Shown one piece after another: positions 36,658 to 46,208 of a stretch of 64,000 bases of DNA. A program made the position numbers and the translations under genes. How positions within the stretch are numbered: position 1 is the first letter of the stretch; each line of letters begins with the position of its first letter. Origin of the DNA: Bifidobacterium oedipodis (GTDB taxonomy: Bacteria > Actinomycetota > Actinomycetes > Actinomycetales > Bifidobacteriaceae); NCBI RefSeq assembly GCF_012932425.1, contig NZ_JAAIII010000002.1:186001-250000 (forward strand), given 5' to 3'. Under the pieces are notes generated by a model that had not been told where the DNA came from, did no database searches, and saw nothing but the letters and a program-made list of their open reading frames with translations.

Positions 36658-38363
36658 GATTGCACACTCCTGATTCGCACGATTGAGTCCATGGCGTTGA
36701 TGCGCGACCATTGCACGGGGTCGGCATCAGCCACGGAATCACGGGTTTCCGCGAACTCATCCTCCACGGCGGAGGCAAGCAACGGCACGGTGATCGCCAC
36801 ATTGGCACCGGTTTCGATGGACTGTTTGACAGCGCGGGTTTTGGCACGATCCACAATGTTTTTGAGCATGGCACCACTGACCACGTCCTTGAGGAATATG
36901 GCGGACCATTGACCGTTTTCGCCCTGCGCGTCGCAGAGATGACGCCGCTCGGAGGTCTCGTAGATGTCGCGCACCAGCACGGCAGACAGAGCTCGCGCGT
37001 CAAGACCGGCTTCCAGCGGCAGATCGTCGGTCAGATAGTGGCTGACGATGGCCACAGCCTGTTCGGCAACGGGCCGGCCCACGCGAATCTTCACGTCGAG
37101 ACGCCCGGGGCGCAATACGGCCGGGTCGATCATATCCACACGGTTCGATGCTCCGATCACCATCACGTTGTCCAAGGATTCGACACCGTCGAGTTCGGCG
37201 AGGAACTGCGGCACGATGGTGGTTTCCACATCGCTGGATACGCCGGAGCCGCGCGTGCGCAGCAGCGAATCCATCTCGTCGATGAACACGACCACAGGCC
37301 GGCCTTCGGCGGCGCGTTCGCGCGCACGCTGGAAGATCAGGCGAATCAAGCGCTCGGATTCGCCCACGAACTTGTTGAGCAGTTCCGGTCCCTTCACCGA
37401 CAGGAACACGCCGTCGAAGGCGTCGGGCGTACCGTCGCCGTCGATATCGTAGCCGCCTTCGCACAGCGCATGCGCCACTGCTTTGGCGATCATGGTTTTG
37501 CCGTTGCCGGGCGGGCCGTACAGCAGCACGCCCTTCGGGGGTTTCAGATCGTAGCGTTCGAATAGCGCGCGATGTTGGAACGGCAGCTGCACAGCATCTC
37601 GGATGCGTTCAATTTCCTGATCCAAGCCGCCGATATCCGCGAAGGTGACGTCCGGCGTTTCCTCCAGCACCAGGTCGCGGTCACTTTCCCCAGGCAGCAC
37701 CTCCAAGGCGAGCCGCACGCTGGGATCCACCACAAGGCGATCCCCCGGATTGATGGCAGCATTGGCGAGCGCGCCTGTCCGACGGATGACCTGCGGATTG
37801 CCACCGCCATCAGTCACGATAAGCCGACCGTCGGCCAGTACTTGTTTGACCGTGCGCACACCGCCCAGCATGTCGATATCACGCTGTTCAACAAGCACAA
37901 GTTTTTCGTTCAGCATCACGGTGGCACCGGCGGTCAGGCGGGAGGCATTGATGGTGGCGGCCACAGGCACCACCATGCGCCGATTGCCGGATATGACTTC
38001 GGCCGAAGCATGCTGCACGCCATCGGCATCGGTGTGCACAGCATCCACCTTGACCATGGTGGCGAAGTTCAACGGCGGCTGGGCCATCTGCGCCAACTGT
38101 GATTTGGCTTTGACCAGTTCCTTGCCGGCACGGCTAAGCGCTTCGGCAAGCGCATGGTTCTTAGCCATCAGCCGATCGTTGAGCGCGGCCATTGCTTCGA
38201 GGCTCTGTTGCGACTCCTTGTGGGCCGCCTCACTACCTTGGACACCTTGAATGTCTTGCGCGCCGCGAATATCTTGGTCACCGTAGGCGCGATCATGCGT
38301 CTGCTGCGTCTCGCGCTTGCCCGCCTCGAATCCTTCCTGCGGACTCCATGTCTGCTCGCTCAT
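36654..38363 (-). CDS. arc: Pup-recognising AAA ATPase ARC (Mpa-like)
   Basis: A 569-residue ring ATPase. The N-terminal coiled coil (about 50-95) binds Pup, followed by a tandem OB region (about 100-235). A single AAA module has Walker A GPPGNGKT and Walker B VVFIDEMDSLL with RGSGVSSDVETT after it. The C-terminus ends in RIRSVQS and lacks the Gln-Tyr-Leu-type tail by which Mpa docks on the 20S core. No prcB/prcA genes accompany it. It probably unfolds pupylated proteins for another fate. It starts 27 bp after the dedA-like gene. Confidence 0.95.
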   Translation of the reverse strand: MSEQTWSPQEGFEAGKRETQQTHDRAYGDQDIRGAQDIQGVQGSEAAHKESQQSLEAMAALNDRLMAKNHALAEALSRAGKELVKAKSQLAQMAQPPLNFATMVKVDAVHTDADGVQHASAEVISGNRRMVVPVAATINASRLTAGATVMLNEKLVLVEQRDIDMLGGVRTVKQVLADGRLIVTDGGGNPQVIRRTGALANAAINPGDRLVVDPSVRLALEVLPGESDRDLVLEETPDVTFADIGGLDQEIERIRDAVQLPFQHRALFERYDLKPPKGVLLYGPPGNGKTMIAKAVAHALCEGGYDIDGDGTPDAFDGVFLSVKGPELLNKFVGESERLIRLIFQRARERAAEGRPVVVFIDEMDSLLRTRGSGVSSDVETTIVPQFLAELDGVESLDNVMVIGASNRVDMIDPAVLRPGRLDVKIRVGRPVAEQAVAIVSHYLTDDLPLEAGLDARALSAVLVRDIYETSERRHLCDAQGENGQWSAIFLKDVVSGAMLKNIVDRAKTRAVKQSIETGANVAITVPLLASAVEDEFAETRDSVADADPVQWSRINAMDSIVRIRSVQS

Positions 38364-38390
38364 CGCCTTCGCCTTCGGGGTTATGGGATA

Positions 38391-39122
38391 TCACTGTTGT
38401 GGTTTGCTACGCACCACACTACGCACTTTTCGCACGATGAGCACGGCGATGACCACAACCACGGCAACGATAACCACGTTTTCGAAGATGCCGAGCGCAC
38501 CTTGGATCGAACACCACTGGTCGCCGAGCAGATAGCCGGCGCTCACCAGAATCGTGTTCCAGATGGCCGAGCCAAGCAGCGTCCAACCGGTGAACTGGAG
38601 GAAATTCATGCGATTGAATCCTGCAGGAATGGAAATCAGCGAACGCACCACCGGAATCACACGTCCAATCAGCACCGACCACGTGCCGTAGCGGGTGAAC
38701 CAGTCGTTGGCTTTGCTCACATCCTTGCGGGAGACGCCGGGGATTTTATCCGCCGCACGATTGATGCGGTGCAGGCCGACCCAACGCGAGATGCCATAAA
38801 GCGCCCAGGCACCCAATAGCGAGCCGATGGTGGCCCAGATAATCGCGCCGACCAGACTCATCGTGCCACGGGCTGCGGTGAAACCGGCCAGAGGCAGGAT
38901 CACTTCGGAGGGGATGGGTGGGAACACGGATTCGAGCGCGATGGCCAATGCCACGCCAATGCCGCCGATGGTTTCCATCAGATTCACCAGCCAGCCGGTG
39001 ATCGCACCAATCAGTCCGCCTTCGGAGGCGGTACAGATGGGGGTCGGGTCGTTTGTGGTTGCAAGAACTGCTGTGGTAAGTGGCAATTGCATGCCTGCGC
39101 CGAGGGAAAGGGAAAGACTCAT
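38391..39122 (-). CDS. DedA-family membrane protein
   Basis: A 243-residue protein with four to five helices. The DedA/SNARE-associated signature is present: ESVFPPIPSEVILPLAGF, GSLLGAWALYGISRWVG, and RYGTWSVLIGRVIPVVRSLISIPAGFNRM. Family members act in the cytoplasmic membrane as lipid (undecaprenyl phosphate) flippases or in proton-motive-force homeostasis. It is the likely first gene of the arc-dop-IMPase-pup-pafA unit, divergent from serB with only 38 bp between the starts. The start is the ATG at 39122; no clear ribosome site. Confidence 0.92.
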   Translation of the reverse strand: MSLSLSLGAGMQLPLTTAVLATTNDPTPICTASEGGLIGAITGWLVNLMETIGGIGVALAIALESVFPPIPSEVILPLAGFTAARGTMSLVGAIIWATIGSLLGAWALYGISRWVGLHRINRAADKIPGVSRKDVSKANDWFTRYGTWSVLIGRVIPVVRSLISIPAGFNRMNFLQFTGWTLLGSAIWNTILVSAGYLLGDQWCSIQGALGIFENVVIVAVVVVIAVLIVRKVRSVVRSKPQQ

Positions 39123-39160
39123 AAGGCGTATTGTCCCAAGGGTTTTCGAGAATCTAAGCC

Positions 39161-39916
39161 ATGATGCGAGAACATGTGCAAATTGTTGACGAGTCTGCTG
39201 CGGGCGAACACGTTCAGGCGTGCAATACCGACGGCAATGATCATGGCAGAGGCAATGGCAATGGTGCTGTGAGCCGCCCCACGCTTGCCCAGCCCGGTCT
39301 GCTGGTGATGGATGTGGATTCCACACTGATCGATGAGGAGGTTATCGATGAGCTGGGCGCGGCTGCCGGCGCGGGCGAGCGCATCGCCAAGGTAACCGAG
39401 CAGGCGATGCGCGGCGAGCTGGATTTTGGCGAAGCCTTGCGCGCTCGCGTGGCGTTGCTGCAAGGGCTGCCGACCGAGGTGTTCGCCCAGGTGCATGGCA
39501 GTCTGCATTTCACCAATGGTGCGCTGGAGCTGATTGATGCGTTGCACGCACATGGTTGGAAGATTGGCGTGGTGTCGGGCGGATTCCATGAAGTGGTGGA
39601 TTTGCTAGCTGCCGACGCGCATATCGATTACTGGATTGCGAACCGTTTGGAAGAGGCAGATGGCAAACTTACCGGCAAGGTGTTGGGTGAAATTGTCACC
39701 AAAACCGTCAAGTTGGAGGCGCTGCAAGCTTGGGCCAACCAGCTGGGCCTGCCGATGAGCCAGACCGTGGCCGTGGGCGACGGAGCGAACGATATTCCGA
39801 TGATTCAGGCGGCGGGCTTGGGCATCGCGTTCTGTGCGAAGCCGAAAACGCGGCAGGCCGCACCCGCTTCCATTAACGAGCGCGACCTGCGTCATGTGCT
39901 TGATTATTTGAGATAA
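39161..39916 (+). CDS. serB: Phosphoserine phosphatase
   Basis: A 251-residue HAD-family enzyme for the last step of L-serine synthesis. Motif I is MDVDSTLI (nucleophile and acid Asp), motif [13 protein letters not shown], the Lys motif is near [16 protein letters not shown], and motif [22 protein letters not shown]. It has no ACT domain; instead the first 45 residues are a polar, His/Gly/Asn-rich extension. Two ATGs stand together at 39161 and 39164. The 3' end overlaps the convergent fmt by 13 bp. Confidence 0.95.
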   Translation: MMREHVQIVDESAAGEHVQACNTDGNDHGRGNGNGAVSRPTLAQPGLLVMDVDSTLIDEEVIDELGAAAGAGERIAKVTEQAMRGELDFGEALRARVALLQGLPTEVFAQVHGSLHFTNGALELIDALHAHGWKIGVVSGGFHEVVDLLAADAHIDYWIANRLEEADGKLTGKVLGEIVTKTVKLEALQAWANQLGLPMSQTVAVGDGANDIPMIQAAGLGIAFCAKPKTRQAAPASINERDLRHVLDYLR

Positions 39917-40875
39917 GCGTCGGGCGACAGCCGCGCGCCGCGCGCCCAATCCGCGGCACGCATGGCCTTTTTGCCCTGCGCTTTGACGTCAAGCAGTTCC
40001 AGTGGTGTGCTGCCGGTGCCAACCCATACGTTGCGCTTGCCGACCCGGAGCATGCCGGCGGCCAGATCCTGGGGCACATTCGGTTGCGTTGAATCCGCCG
40101 GCCGGGCTGCCAGCACATGCAGGCTGATCGCCTCCGCATCTTCAGCTTCCCCTCCTGCAACCAACTGCGTCCACGCGCCAGGATTCGGCGTGCAGGCACG
40201 TATCTGGCGGTCGATGGCGTCCGCCTTCGCGCTCCAGTCGATGCGTGCATCTTCAACGGTGATTTTGTGCGCGTACAGCATGCCTTCATCTGATTGCACG
40301 TTGAATGCAGCCGTGCCATCGGCCACGGCCGCCAGCGCATCCACATACATGGGCGCACCTTGTTCTGCCAGGCGTTCGAGCAGTTCGCCGGCGGTTTCAC
40401 GCCCGGTTAATTCGACGCTCATCGAAGCAACGATCGGGCCGTCATCCAGTCCTTCGCCGATTTTGAACACGTCGGCACCGCTGGTCTGGTCGCCGGCCCA
40501 AATGGCACGCTGCGCGGGGGCGGCGCCACGCCATCGCGGCAGGTTGGAGAAATGCAGGTTATACCAGCCCATCGGCACCGCGTCCAGCACTTCCTTGGGC
40601 AGAATATTGCCGTAGGCTATGACGGCGGCGATATCGGCGTTCAAGGCCTTAAGCGCGTCCATGAATTCCGGCGTGCGCGGTTTACTGTCGATTACCGGCA
40701 GGCCAAGGTCAATGGCCGCAGCCTTCACCGGGCTGGGTGCAAGTTTGCGTCCGCGACCGGTGGGGGCGTCAGGACGTGTGATGACGCCGACCACGTCGAA
40801 GCGCGGGTCGGCGGCGAAAGCTTTCAGGGAGGGCACTGCTACGTCAGGGGTGCCAGCGAATACCAGTTTGGTCAT
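39904..40875 (-). CDS. fmt: Methionyl-tRNA formyltransferase
   Basis: A 323-residue enzyme that formylates initiator Met-tRNA with 10-formyl-THF. N-terminal Rossmann-like domain with [15 protein letters not shown], the linker loop [12 protein letters not shown], the catalytic region [20 protein letters not shown] and [14 protein letters not shown], and GLDDGPI. The C-terminal tRNA-binding domain runs from about residue 210. The ATG overlaps the stop of the HAD gene (TAATG). Confidence 0.96.
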   Translation of the reverse strand: MTKLVFAGTPDVAVPSLKAFAADPRFDVVGVITRPDAPTGRGRKLAPSPVKAAAIDLGLPVIDSKPRTPEFMDALKALNADIAAVIAYGNILPKEVLDAVPMGWYNLHFSNLPRWRGAAPAQRAIWAGDQTSGADVFKIGEGLDDGPIVASMSVELTGRETAGELLERLAEQGAPMYVDALAAVADGTAAFNVQSDEGMLYAHKITVEDARIDWSAKADAIDRQIRACTPNPGAWTQLVAGGEAEDAEAISLHVLAARPADSTQPNVPQDLAAGMLRVGKRNVWVGTGSTPLELLDVKAQGKKAMRAADWARGARLSPDAYLK

Positions 40876-41579
40876 TACCGCACCGCCGGAATATTGACGC
40901 CGGCCTCGATAAGCAGCGCACGCAGCTTAACCGGATCCTGGAATCGCACGCCGCGAATACCGGCTTCGTTCGCGCCTACGATATTCATGGCCTTGTCATC
41001 AATGAACACCGCACCATCCGGCGCGATGCCGAATTCCTTCAACGCGGCTTCATAAATGTCCTTGTGTGGCTTCCTCAGTTTGACGAAGCCGGAGACCATT
41101 TTGCCATCCAGGCTTTGCAGAATATCGCACTGTTCCTCGGCCACATGGAACAGGCTGGCTTCCCAGTTGCTCAAGCCCCACACGCCGATGCCTGCGGCCT
41201 TCAAGTCGTTGACGAGCACGCGTGCGCCGGGCACGATGCCGGTGAGCGAGTCACGGAAGTTGTCGATGTAGTACTGGAGGATGTCGGCCCATTTGTCGCC
41301 GTGCTGCTCGCGCATAATGGCGATTGCATTGTCGGTAGTTTCACCGCCGTCCATCAGATCGTTGACATCGTAGAATCCGGAGATGTCGTTGTCCAGGAAC
41401 TGTTCGATGGTTTCGGCGCTGTAGCGCGGAATCAGCACCGCCGCCGGATCCCAGTAGATCAGCACATTACCGAAGTCGAAGATCACGTCGGTGATCGGCT
41501 TGCCGGCGTTGGCTGCGGCATCGCCTTCGGCCACCAGCACATCGTATTGCATATCCGGTTCTCCCGGCCAACCCTTCAT
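40875..41579 (-). CDS. HAD-superfamily hydrolase (subfamily IA)
   Basis: A 234-residue phosphatase-like protein. Motif I is [14 protein letters not shown] (nucleophile Asp), motif II in [15 protein letters not shown], then [14 protein letters not shown], and motif [23 protein letters not shown]. This is the YihX-like (sugar-phosphatase) subgroup layout. About 30 residues of acidic N-terminal extension precede the domain. An excellent AAGGAGGC ribosome site lies 5 nt before the ATG at 41579. It is translationally coupled to fmt; the substrate is unknown. Confidence 0.88.
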   Translation of the reverse strand: MKGWPGEPDMQYDVLVAEGDAAANAGKPITDVIFDFGNVLIYWDPAAVLIPRYSAETIEQFLDNDISGFYDVNDLMDGGETTDNAIAIMREQHGDKWADILQYYIDNFRDSLTGIVPGARVLVNDLKAAGIGVWGLSNWEASLFHVAEEQCDILQSLDGKMVSGFVKLRKPHKDIYEAALKEFGIAPDGAVFIDDKAMNIVGANEAGIRGVRFQDPVKLRALLIEAGVNIPAVR

Positions 41580-41709
41580 AAGTGCCTCCTTGGCTTTCGC
41601 ATTCGTTGCTTGGATCTTCCGTTTCCATCGTTCCATGCCTCGGCGACGATTGCGGCAAGTTCCTTCAGACCCCACTCGATTGAGATCAACGACAAAATCA
41701 GATCTACAG

Positions 41710-44073
41710 TTAGATTAAATCCTTAGGATCGATGCGGAACCGCAGTTCGCCGGGTTCGCGCGATGCCACATGCCGGGCTGTCTGTCGGCTCAAGCGCACG
41801 GCGAGTTCGGCGCGCCGTGATTGTGGCACGCGGATTACGGCTTTGACCCGGTCGGCCGTGGCCTCCAATTCACGTGCGTCGACGGTATCCGGCTGGGCGA
41901 TGGGCACTGGCCCGAGCATGCCGGGTAGTTCCTCCACACCACTATCAGCCGCCGGCAGCGGGCATACCGACCAGTCGCCGCCTAATGCGCCGATTCGCTG
42001 CATCAGCGTCATCACTGCATCACGCCTGCCCCACACGCAGGCTGCCGCAACCGCCGGCGGCATGCCGGTTTCCACACGTTCTGCAAGATCCTTGGCAGCT
42101 AAGATCCTTGAATCCCAGAGCATCAGCGACTGGGCTATGGCCGGGTCGGTTTCTCCAAGAATCAGCGCCTGCCCACTGCGGGATCGGGGCGCGCACAGTG
42201 CCAATGCGCGCATCCATGCGGTTAGGGTGTCAAGTCTGGCATCTACGCCGAGTGCGTACAGGCTGGTCCATGCGTCCAAGATTGCCACAGCCCGGTATTC
42301 GCAGCCGGCCGCCCCCTGATCGCCGCTTATCGGACGCACTCGTGGTTCGAAACCTGGGGTGGCGATAACGATCATCGGTTTGCATGCCACGTCGCGCACC
42401 AATCCTTGCGTTTTGCTGGATATGACCACCGGCACGCCTCGGAACAGTCCCGACAGTTCGGCGGCGGTTCCGGTAGCCCCCACGCGTACCACGCGCATGC
42501 GTTCTCCTCCGCAGCCCGGGCACGTCCAATTGGTTGCCGCGGCACCGCACCAACGGCATCGTGGCGTACTGTCACGGCGATCGGCGGGCAGTTGCAATGG
42601 TCCTGCGCATTTGGCGCAGCGCGACTGCCGGTGGCATTTGGCACAGCTCAGGGTTTCGCTGATGCCGTCCTGCGGAATGGACAGTAGTACTGGTCCGCTT
42701 TCCAGCGCCTGGTTGATAGCGCGCACCGCAGTGTGGGGCACGCGTGCGCCGATGCTGGGATCGGCCAGTCGCGCAAGCTCGTCGCGGTTCAGCCAACGCA
42801 CCCAGGGCGTGGCATCCTTCACCTTGGATGCCAGCGGATGGATGGCTGTTGAATAGCCGCTCACTGGGGTTTCTGTAATCCCTGCTCCCCCGCTTTCCCA
42901 TTGGCTGACCGGCGTGCGGGCATTAGCCATCGCCACGAACACGCCGCCGTGCGCTTTGGCTCGCAGCCGCAGCACACCGCGTGCCTGCGGGTAGGGCATG
43001 AAACCATCCATGTTCTGATAGGCGGCGTCCTCAAGTATGGCGAACAATGCCGGTCCTTCCACCGGCGCGTACATCACCGCCCTAGTGCCAATCACCACGT
43101 TCACCTGCCCCAATGCCACAGCCAGATAGGCACGATATCGATCTGCGGCGGGCATGTCGGCATTGAGCACAGCCACATCCCCCACCCATCCGCCGGAGGT
43201 CGAGGGAGCGAAGGGTTGAAGCCCATAGTGACGCAGTATGGGCAGCAGATCATCCACTTCGCGCATGGTGGGTAGTGCTACTACGGCCGATTTGCCGCCG
43301 ATGAGCGCACTGGCCACCATCCATGCCATGTTTTTGGCCCACTCCTGTGCGCCCGGCAGCGGGTCGAATACGAACGAGCGGAAACGATTCGTCTGCAACG
43401 CATCGTTCAATGCCGTGACATCAGCATAATTGGCAACGATGCGCCGAAAACCTTGGGCCGCACCATCAATCACGGATTGTGCCACGGTGAGTTTGCCAGC
43501 GGTCGGCTTGCTGCCGTCGGGGTTCAGCCCGCGGCCGGCGAATCCACTGATAGCCGCGCCGTCGTCTGTGCCAGTGGCTGAGGTGTGCGGCACCGAGCCG
43601 CCGATTACGCGTGGGAATGATGCCGCCAATCGTTGTTCGGCTTCGACTTTGGCCACACGTGGGGGCACTGCGAAGCGCAGAATATTGGCGCGGGTGCCGC
43701 CGTAAGCTTCGGCAATCAGGCCAATATCCTCACGCATGGAGGTGGGCACCAGAATATCGGGGCTGAGCACGCGTTCGATATAGCGAATCGAAGAGCGTGG
43801 CGTATCGCTGGTTTCGCCACGTTCCCAAATCACGCCGGTGACGCGCTGCCCGCCGAAGCGTACACGCACCAGTACGCCGGGACGGGCCGCTTCGGAATCT
43901 TTTTCGTCGATGAAGTAGTCGAAGGTTTGCCCCAAGTGGAGTGCCTGCACATCCAAAACCACGTGCGCAATGGGGTTGTGTTCGGCTGGAGTGTGTTCTG
44001 CGGGCGCACGTTTGCGGCGCTTGCGCGGGGCAAGCCCGTCAAGCGCCAACTGCACGGCATCCGAAGTGGTCAT
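41710..44073 (-). CDS. priA: Primosomal protein N' (actinobacterial PriA)
   Basis: A 787-residue protein for replication-restart complex assembly. The N-terminal DNA-binding domain (VVLDVQALHLGQTFDYFIDE ... RPGVLVRVRFGGQRVTGVIW) is conserved. The central zinc domain has eight Cys in the pattern CAKCHRQSRCAKC ... CRWCG ... CPGC. The helicase Walker A is replaced by IGGKSAVVALPTMREV, without GxGKT, as known for actinobacterial PriA, so ATP-driven unwinding is unlikely. It is transcribed towards the HAD and fmt genes, an order common in this phylum. Confidence 0.92.
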   Translation of the reverse strand: MTTSDAVQLALDGLAPRKRRKRAPAEHTPAEHNPIAHVVLDVQALHLGQTFDYFIDEKDSEAARPGVLVRVRFGGQRVTGVIWERGETSDTPRSSIRYIERVLSPDILVPTSMREDIGLIAEAYGGTRANILRFAVPPRVAKVEAEQRLAASFPRVIGGSVPHTSATGTDDGAAISGFAGRGLNPDGSKPTAGKLTVAQSVIDGAAQGFRRIVANYADVTALNDALQTNRFRSFVFDPLPGAQEWAKNMAWMVASALIGGKSAVVALPTMREVDDLLPILRHYGLQPFAPSTSGGWVGDVAVLNADMPAADRYRAYLAVALGQVNVVIGTRAVMYAPVEGPALFAILEDAAYQNMDGFMPYPQARGVLRLRAKAHGGVFVAMANARTPVSQWESGGAGITETPVSGYSTAIHPLASKVKDATPWVRWLNRDELARLADPSIGARVPHTAVRAINQALESGPVLLSIPQDGISETLSCAKCHRQSRCAKCAGPLQLPADRRDSTPRCRWCGAAATNWTCPGCGGERMRVVRVGATGTAAELSGLFRGVPVVISSKTQGLVRDVACKPMIVIATPGFEPRVRPISGDQGAAGCEYRAVAILDAWTSLYALGVDARLDTLTAWMRALALCAPRSRSGQALILGETDPAIAQSLMLWDSRILAAKDLAERVETGMPPAVAAACVWGRRDAVMTLMQRIGALGGDWSVCPLPAADSGVEELPGMLGPVPIAQPDTVDARELEATADRVKAVIRVPQSRRAELAVRLSRQTARHVASREPGELRFRIDPKDLI

Positions 44074-44178
44074 GGCTTAACTATAAACGCGCTTGGCGCG
44101 AACACCGGCCTATTCGAGCAATGGGTATGCTCATTGTGTACGTGTGCGGCAACCATGCGACAGCGGCCGCATATATGA

Positions 44179-44229
44179 GAATAGCCTTCGCTGCACAAGC
44201 TTATGCGGCTTATGCAGCGAAGGCTATTC
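44179..44229 (-). terminator. Hairpin downstream of ilvD
   Basis: A perfect 17-bp inverted repeat (44179-44195 with 44213-44229, 17-base loop) lies 14 bases beyond the ilvD stop codon. Minus-strand transcripts would form a strong stem, without a good U-tract. Confidence 0.7.
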
Positions 44230-44243
44230 ACACACTCAGCCTA

Positions 44244-46115
44244 TCAGGCCAGTCCGGAGAGCTTATTGATCAGCTCAGGATCCCTGGTGGCACCCTTATC
44301 GGCGGAACGGGCGAAGGCGGCATAGGCCTTAAGCGCTTGGCTGACGTGGCGGTCGCGGTGGGCCACATAGCCGTCGCCGGCTTCAAGTTCGGCGCGACGC
44401 TGGGCGAGCTCTTCGTCGCTCAGTTCGACATTCACCGTGCGGTTCGGGATGTCGATGTTGATGATGTCGCCGTTCTTGATCAGCGCGATCGGGCCCTTGT
44501 TCGCGGCCTCAGGCGCGATGTGTCCGATGGACAGGCCGGAGGAGCCGCCGGAGTAGCGGCCGTCGGTGAGCAGAGCAACCTGCTTGCCGATGCCCTTGCC
44601 CTTGACGAAGGAGGTCGGGTACAGCATCTCCTGCATGCCCGGGCCGCCCTTCGGGCCTTCGTAACGGATGACCAGCGCCATGCCAGGCTTCAGGGTGTCG
44701 TTCAGAATCACCTCAATGGCCTGTTCCTGCGATTCGACGACCAGCGCCGGGCCACGGAACGTCCAGATCTCCTTCGGCACACCGGCGGTCTTGACCACGC
44801 AGCCGTCGGGCGCGAGGTTGCCGCGCAGCACGGCCAGGCCACCTTCGGTGACGGCCGGGTGGTCGATGTCGTGGATGGCACCATTGACGCGGTCGCGATC
44901 GAGTGTATCGAACAGCGTGGTGTGCGTCCACGGATCCGGGGAGATGATGTGGCCGGGAGCGGCCTTGTACATCTGCTTCGCCTCGTCGGTGCAGGTGTCG
45001 CGCATGATGTCCCAATCGGCAAGCTTGGATTCGAGATCCGGGTAGTCGATGGAGCACACGTCGCGATGCAGCTTGCCGGCGCGGTCGAGTTCACCGAGGA
45101 TGCCTGTGATGCCGCCGGCGCGATGCACGTCGGAGATCTCCCACTGGCCGGAGGGGCTGGCCTTGCAGATGCAGGGCACGGTGTGGCTGATACGTTCGAT
45201 ATCGTCGAGCGTGAAGTCCACGTCAGCGCTTTGCGCCATGGCCAGAATGTGCAGCACGGTGTTGGTGGAGCCACCCATGGCCACATCCATGGTCATGGCG
45301 TTCTCGAAGGCCTTCTTGGTGGCGATGGAGCGCGGCAGCACAGAGGCGTTGTCCTCGTCATAGTACTGGTGCGCGATCTTGACGACCTGCTGGGCGGCGC
45401 GCACGAACAGATCCTTGCGGTAGGAGTGCGAGGCAAGAATCGTACCGTTGCCGGGCAGGGCCAGGCCGATGGCCTCGGTCAGGCAGTTCATGGAGTTCGC
45501 GGTGAACATGCCGGCGCAGGAGCCGCAGGTGGGGCACACGGTCTTTTCGTAGGCCAGCAGATCCTCTTCGGACACGTTGTCGTCGGCGGTGGCGTACATC
45601 ACGTCGATCAGATCGGTGTTCTTCTTGACGGTGCCGTCGGAAAGCACCGTGGTGCCGGCTTCCATCGGGCCGCCGGAGACGAACACGGTCGGGATGTTCA
45701 GACGCAGCGCGGCCATCAGCATGCCCGGCACGACCTTGTCGCAGTTCGGGATGCAGATCAGGGCGTCGGCGCAGTGTGCGTTGACCTGGTATTCGACGGT
45801 GTCGGCGATGATGTCGCGGCTGGGCAGCGAGTAAAGCATGCCGGTGTGACCCATGGCGATGCCGTCGTCAACGGCCATCGTGTTGAACTCGCGCGGGATG
45901 CCGCCGGCTTCCTTGATGGCTTCGGAGACGATGCGTCCCACCTTGTTCAGGTGCACGTGGCCAGGCAGGAACTCGTCGAAGGAGTTGGCGATGGCGATGA
46001 TCGGCTTCCTGCCGAAGTCGTCACCGTTGACTCCGGCTGCGCGGTATAGGGCTCGGGCGCCAGCGAAGACGCGCCCGTTCATGATTTTTGCAGATCGCAT
46101 TTCCATGTGTTCCAT
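44244..46115 (-). CDS. ilvD: Dihydroxy-acid dehydratase
   Basis: A 623-residue iron-sulfur enzyme of valine, isoleucine and pantothenate synthesis that dehydrates dihydroxy acids to 2-keto acids. Cluster-ligand Cys residues occur in [12 protein letters not shown] and [23 protein letters not shown]-terminal [20 protein letters not shown] is intact. The length equals that of long-form IlvD. Several in-frame Met codons lie at the start (MEHMEM); 46115 is the most upstream. Single gene. Confidence 0.96.
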   Translation of the reverse strand: MEHMEMRSAKIMNGRVFAGARALYRAAGVNGDDFGRKPIIAIANSFDEFLPGHVHLNKVGRIVSEAIKEAGGIPREFNTMAVDDGIAMGHTGMLYSLPSRDIIADTVEYQVNAHCADALICIPNCDKVVPGMLMAALRLNIPTVFVSGGPMEAGTTVLSDGTVKKNTDLIDVMYATADDNVSEEDLLAYEKTVCPTCGSCAGMFTANSMNCLTEAIGLALPGNGTILASHSYRKDLFVRAAQQVVKIAHQYYDEDNASVLPRSIATKKAFENAMTMDVAMGGSTNTVLHILAMAQSADVDFTLDDIERISHTVPCICKASPSGQWEISDVHRAGGITGILGELDRAGKLHRDVCSIDYPDLESKLADWDIMRDTCTDEAKQMYKAAPGHIISPDPWTHTTLFDTLDRDRVNGAIHDIDHPAVTEGGLAVLRGNLAPDGCVVKTAGVPKEIWTFRGPALVVESQEQAIEVILNDTLKPGMALVIRYEGPKGGPGMQEMLYPTSFVKGKGIGKQVALLTDGRYSGGSSGLSIGHIAPEAANKGPIALIKNGDIINIDIPNRTVNVELSDEELAQRRAELEAGDGYVAHRDRHVSQALKAYAAFARSADKGATRDPELINKLSGLA

Positions 46116-46208
46116 CTAAGTTCTCAGGCGGGACACACCGGCGCTGAAATATCGCTTGTCAAGAGCTCGAGCCCGTGAATTCACATTCTCATCACATTTG
46201 CCGTGCGA

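Noticed and set aside
43941-46049. A 702-codon open frame on the plus strand opposite ilvD
   Set aside because: It is the antisense shadow of ilvD and priA ends; it crosses the ilvD terminator hairpin and has no family signature.
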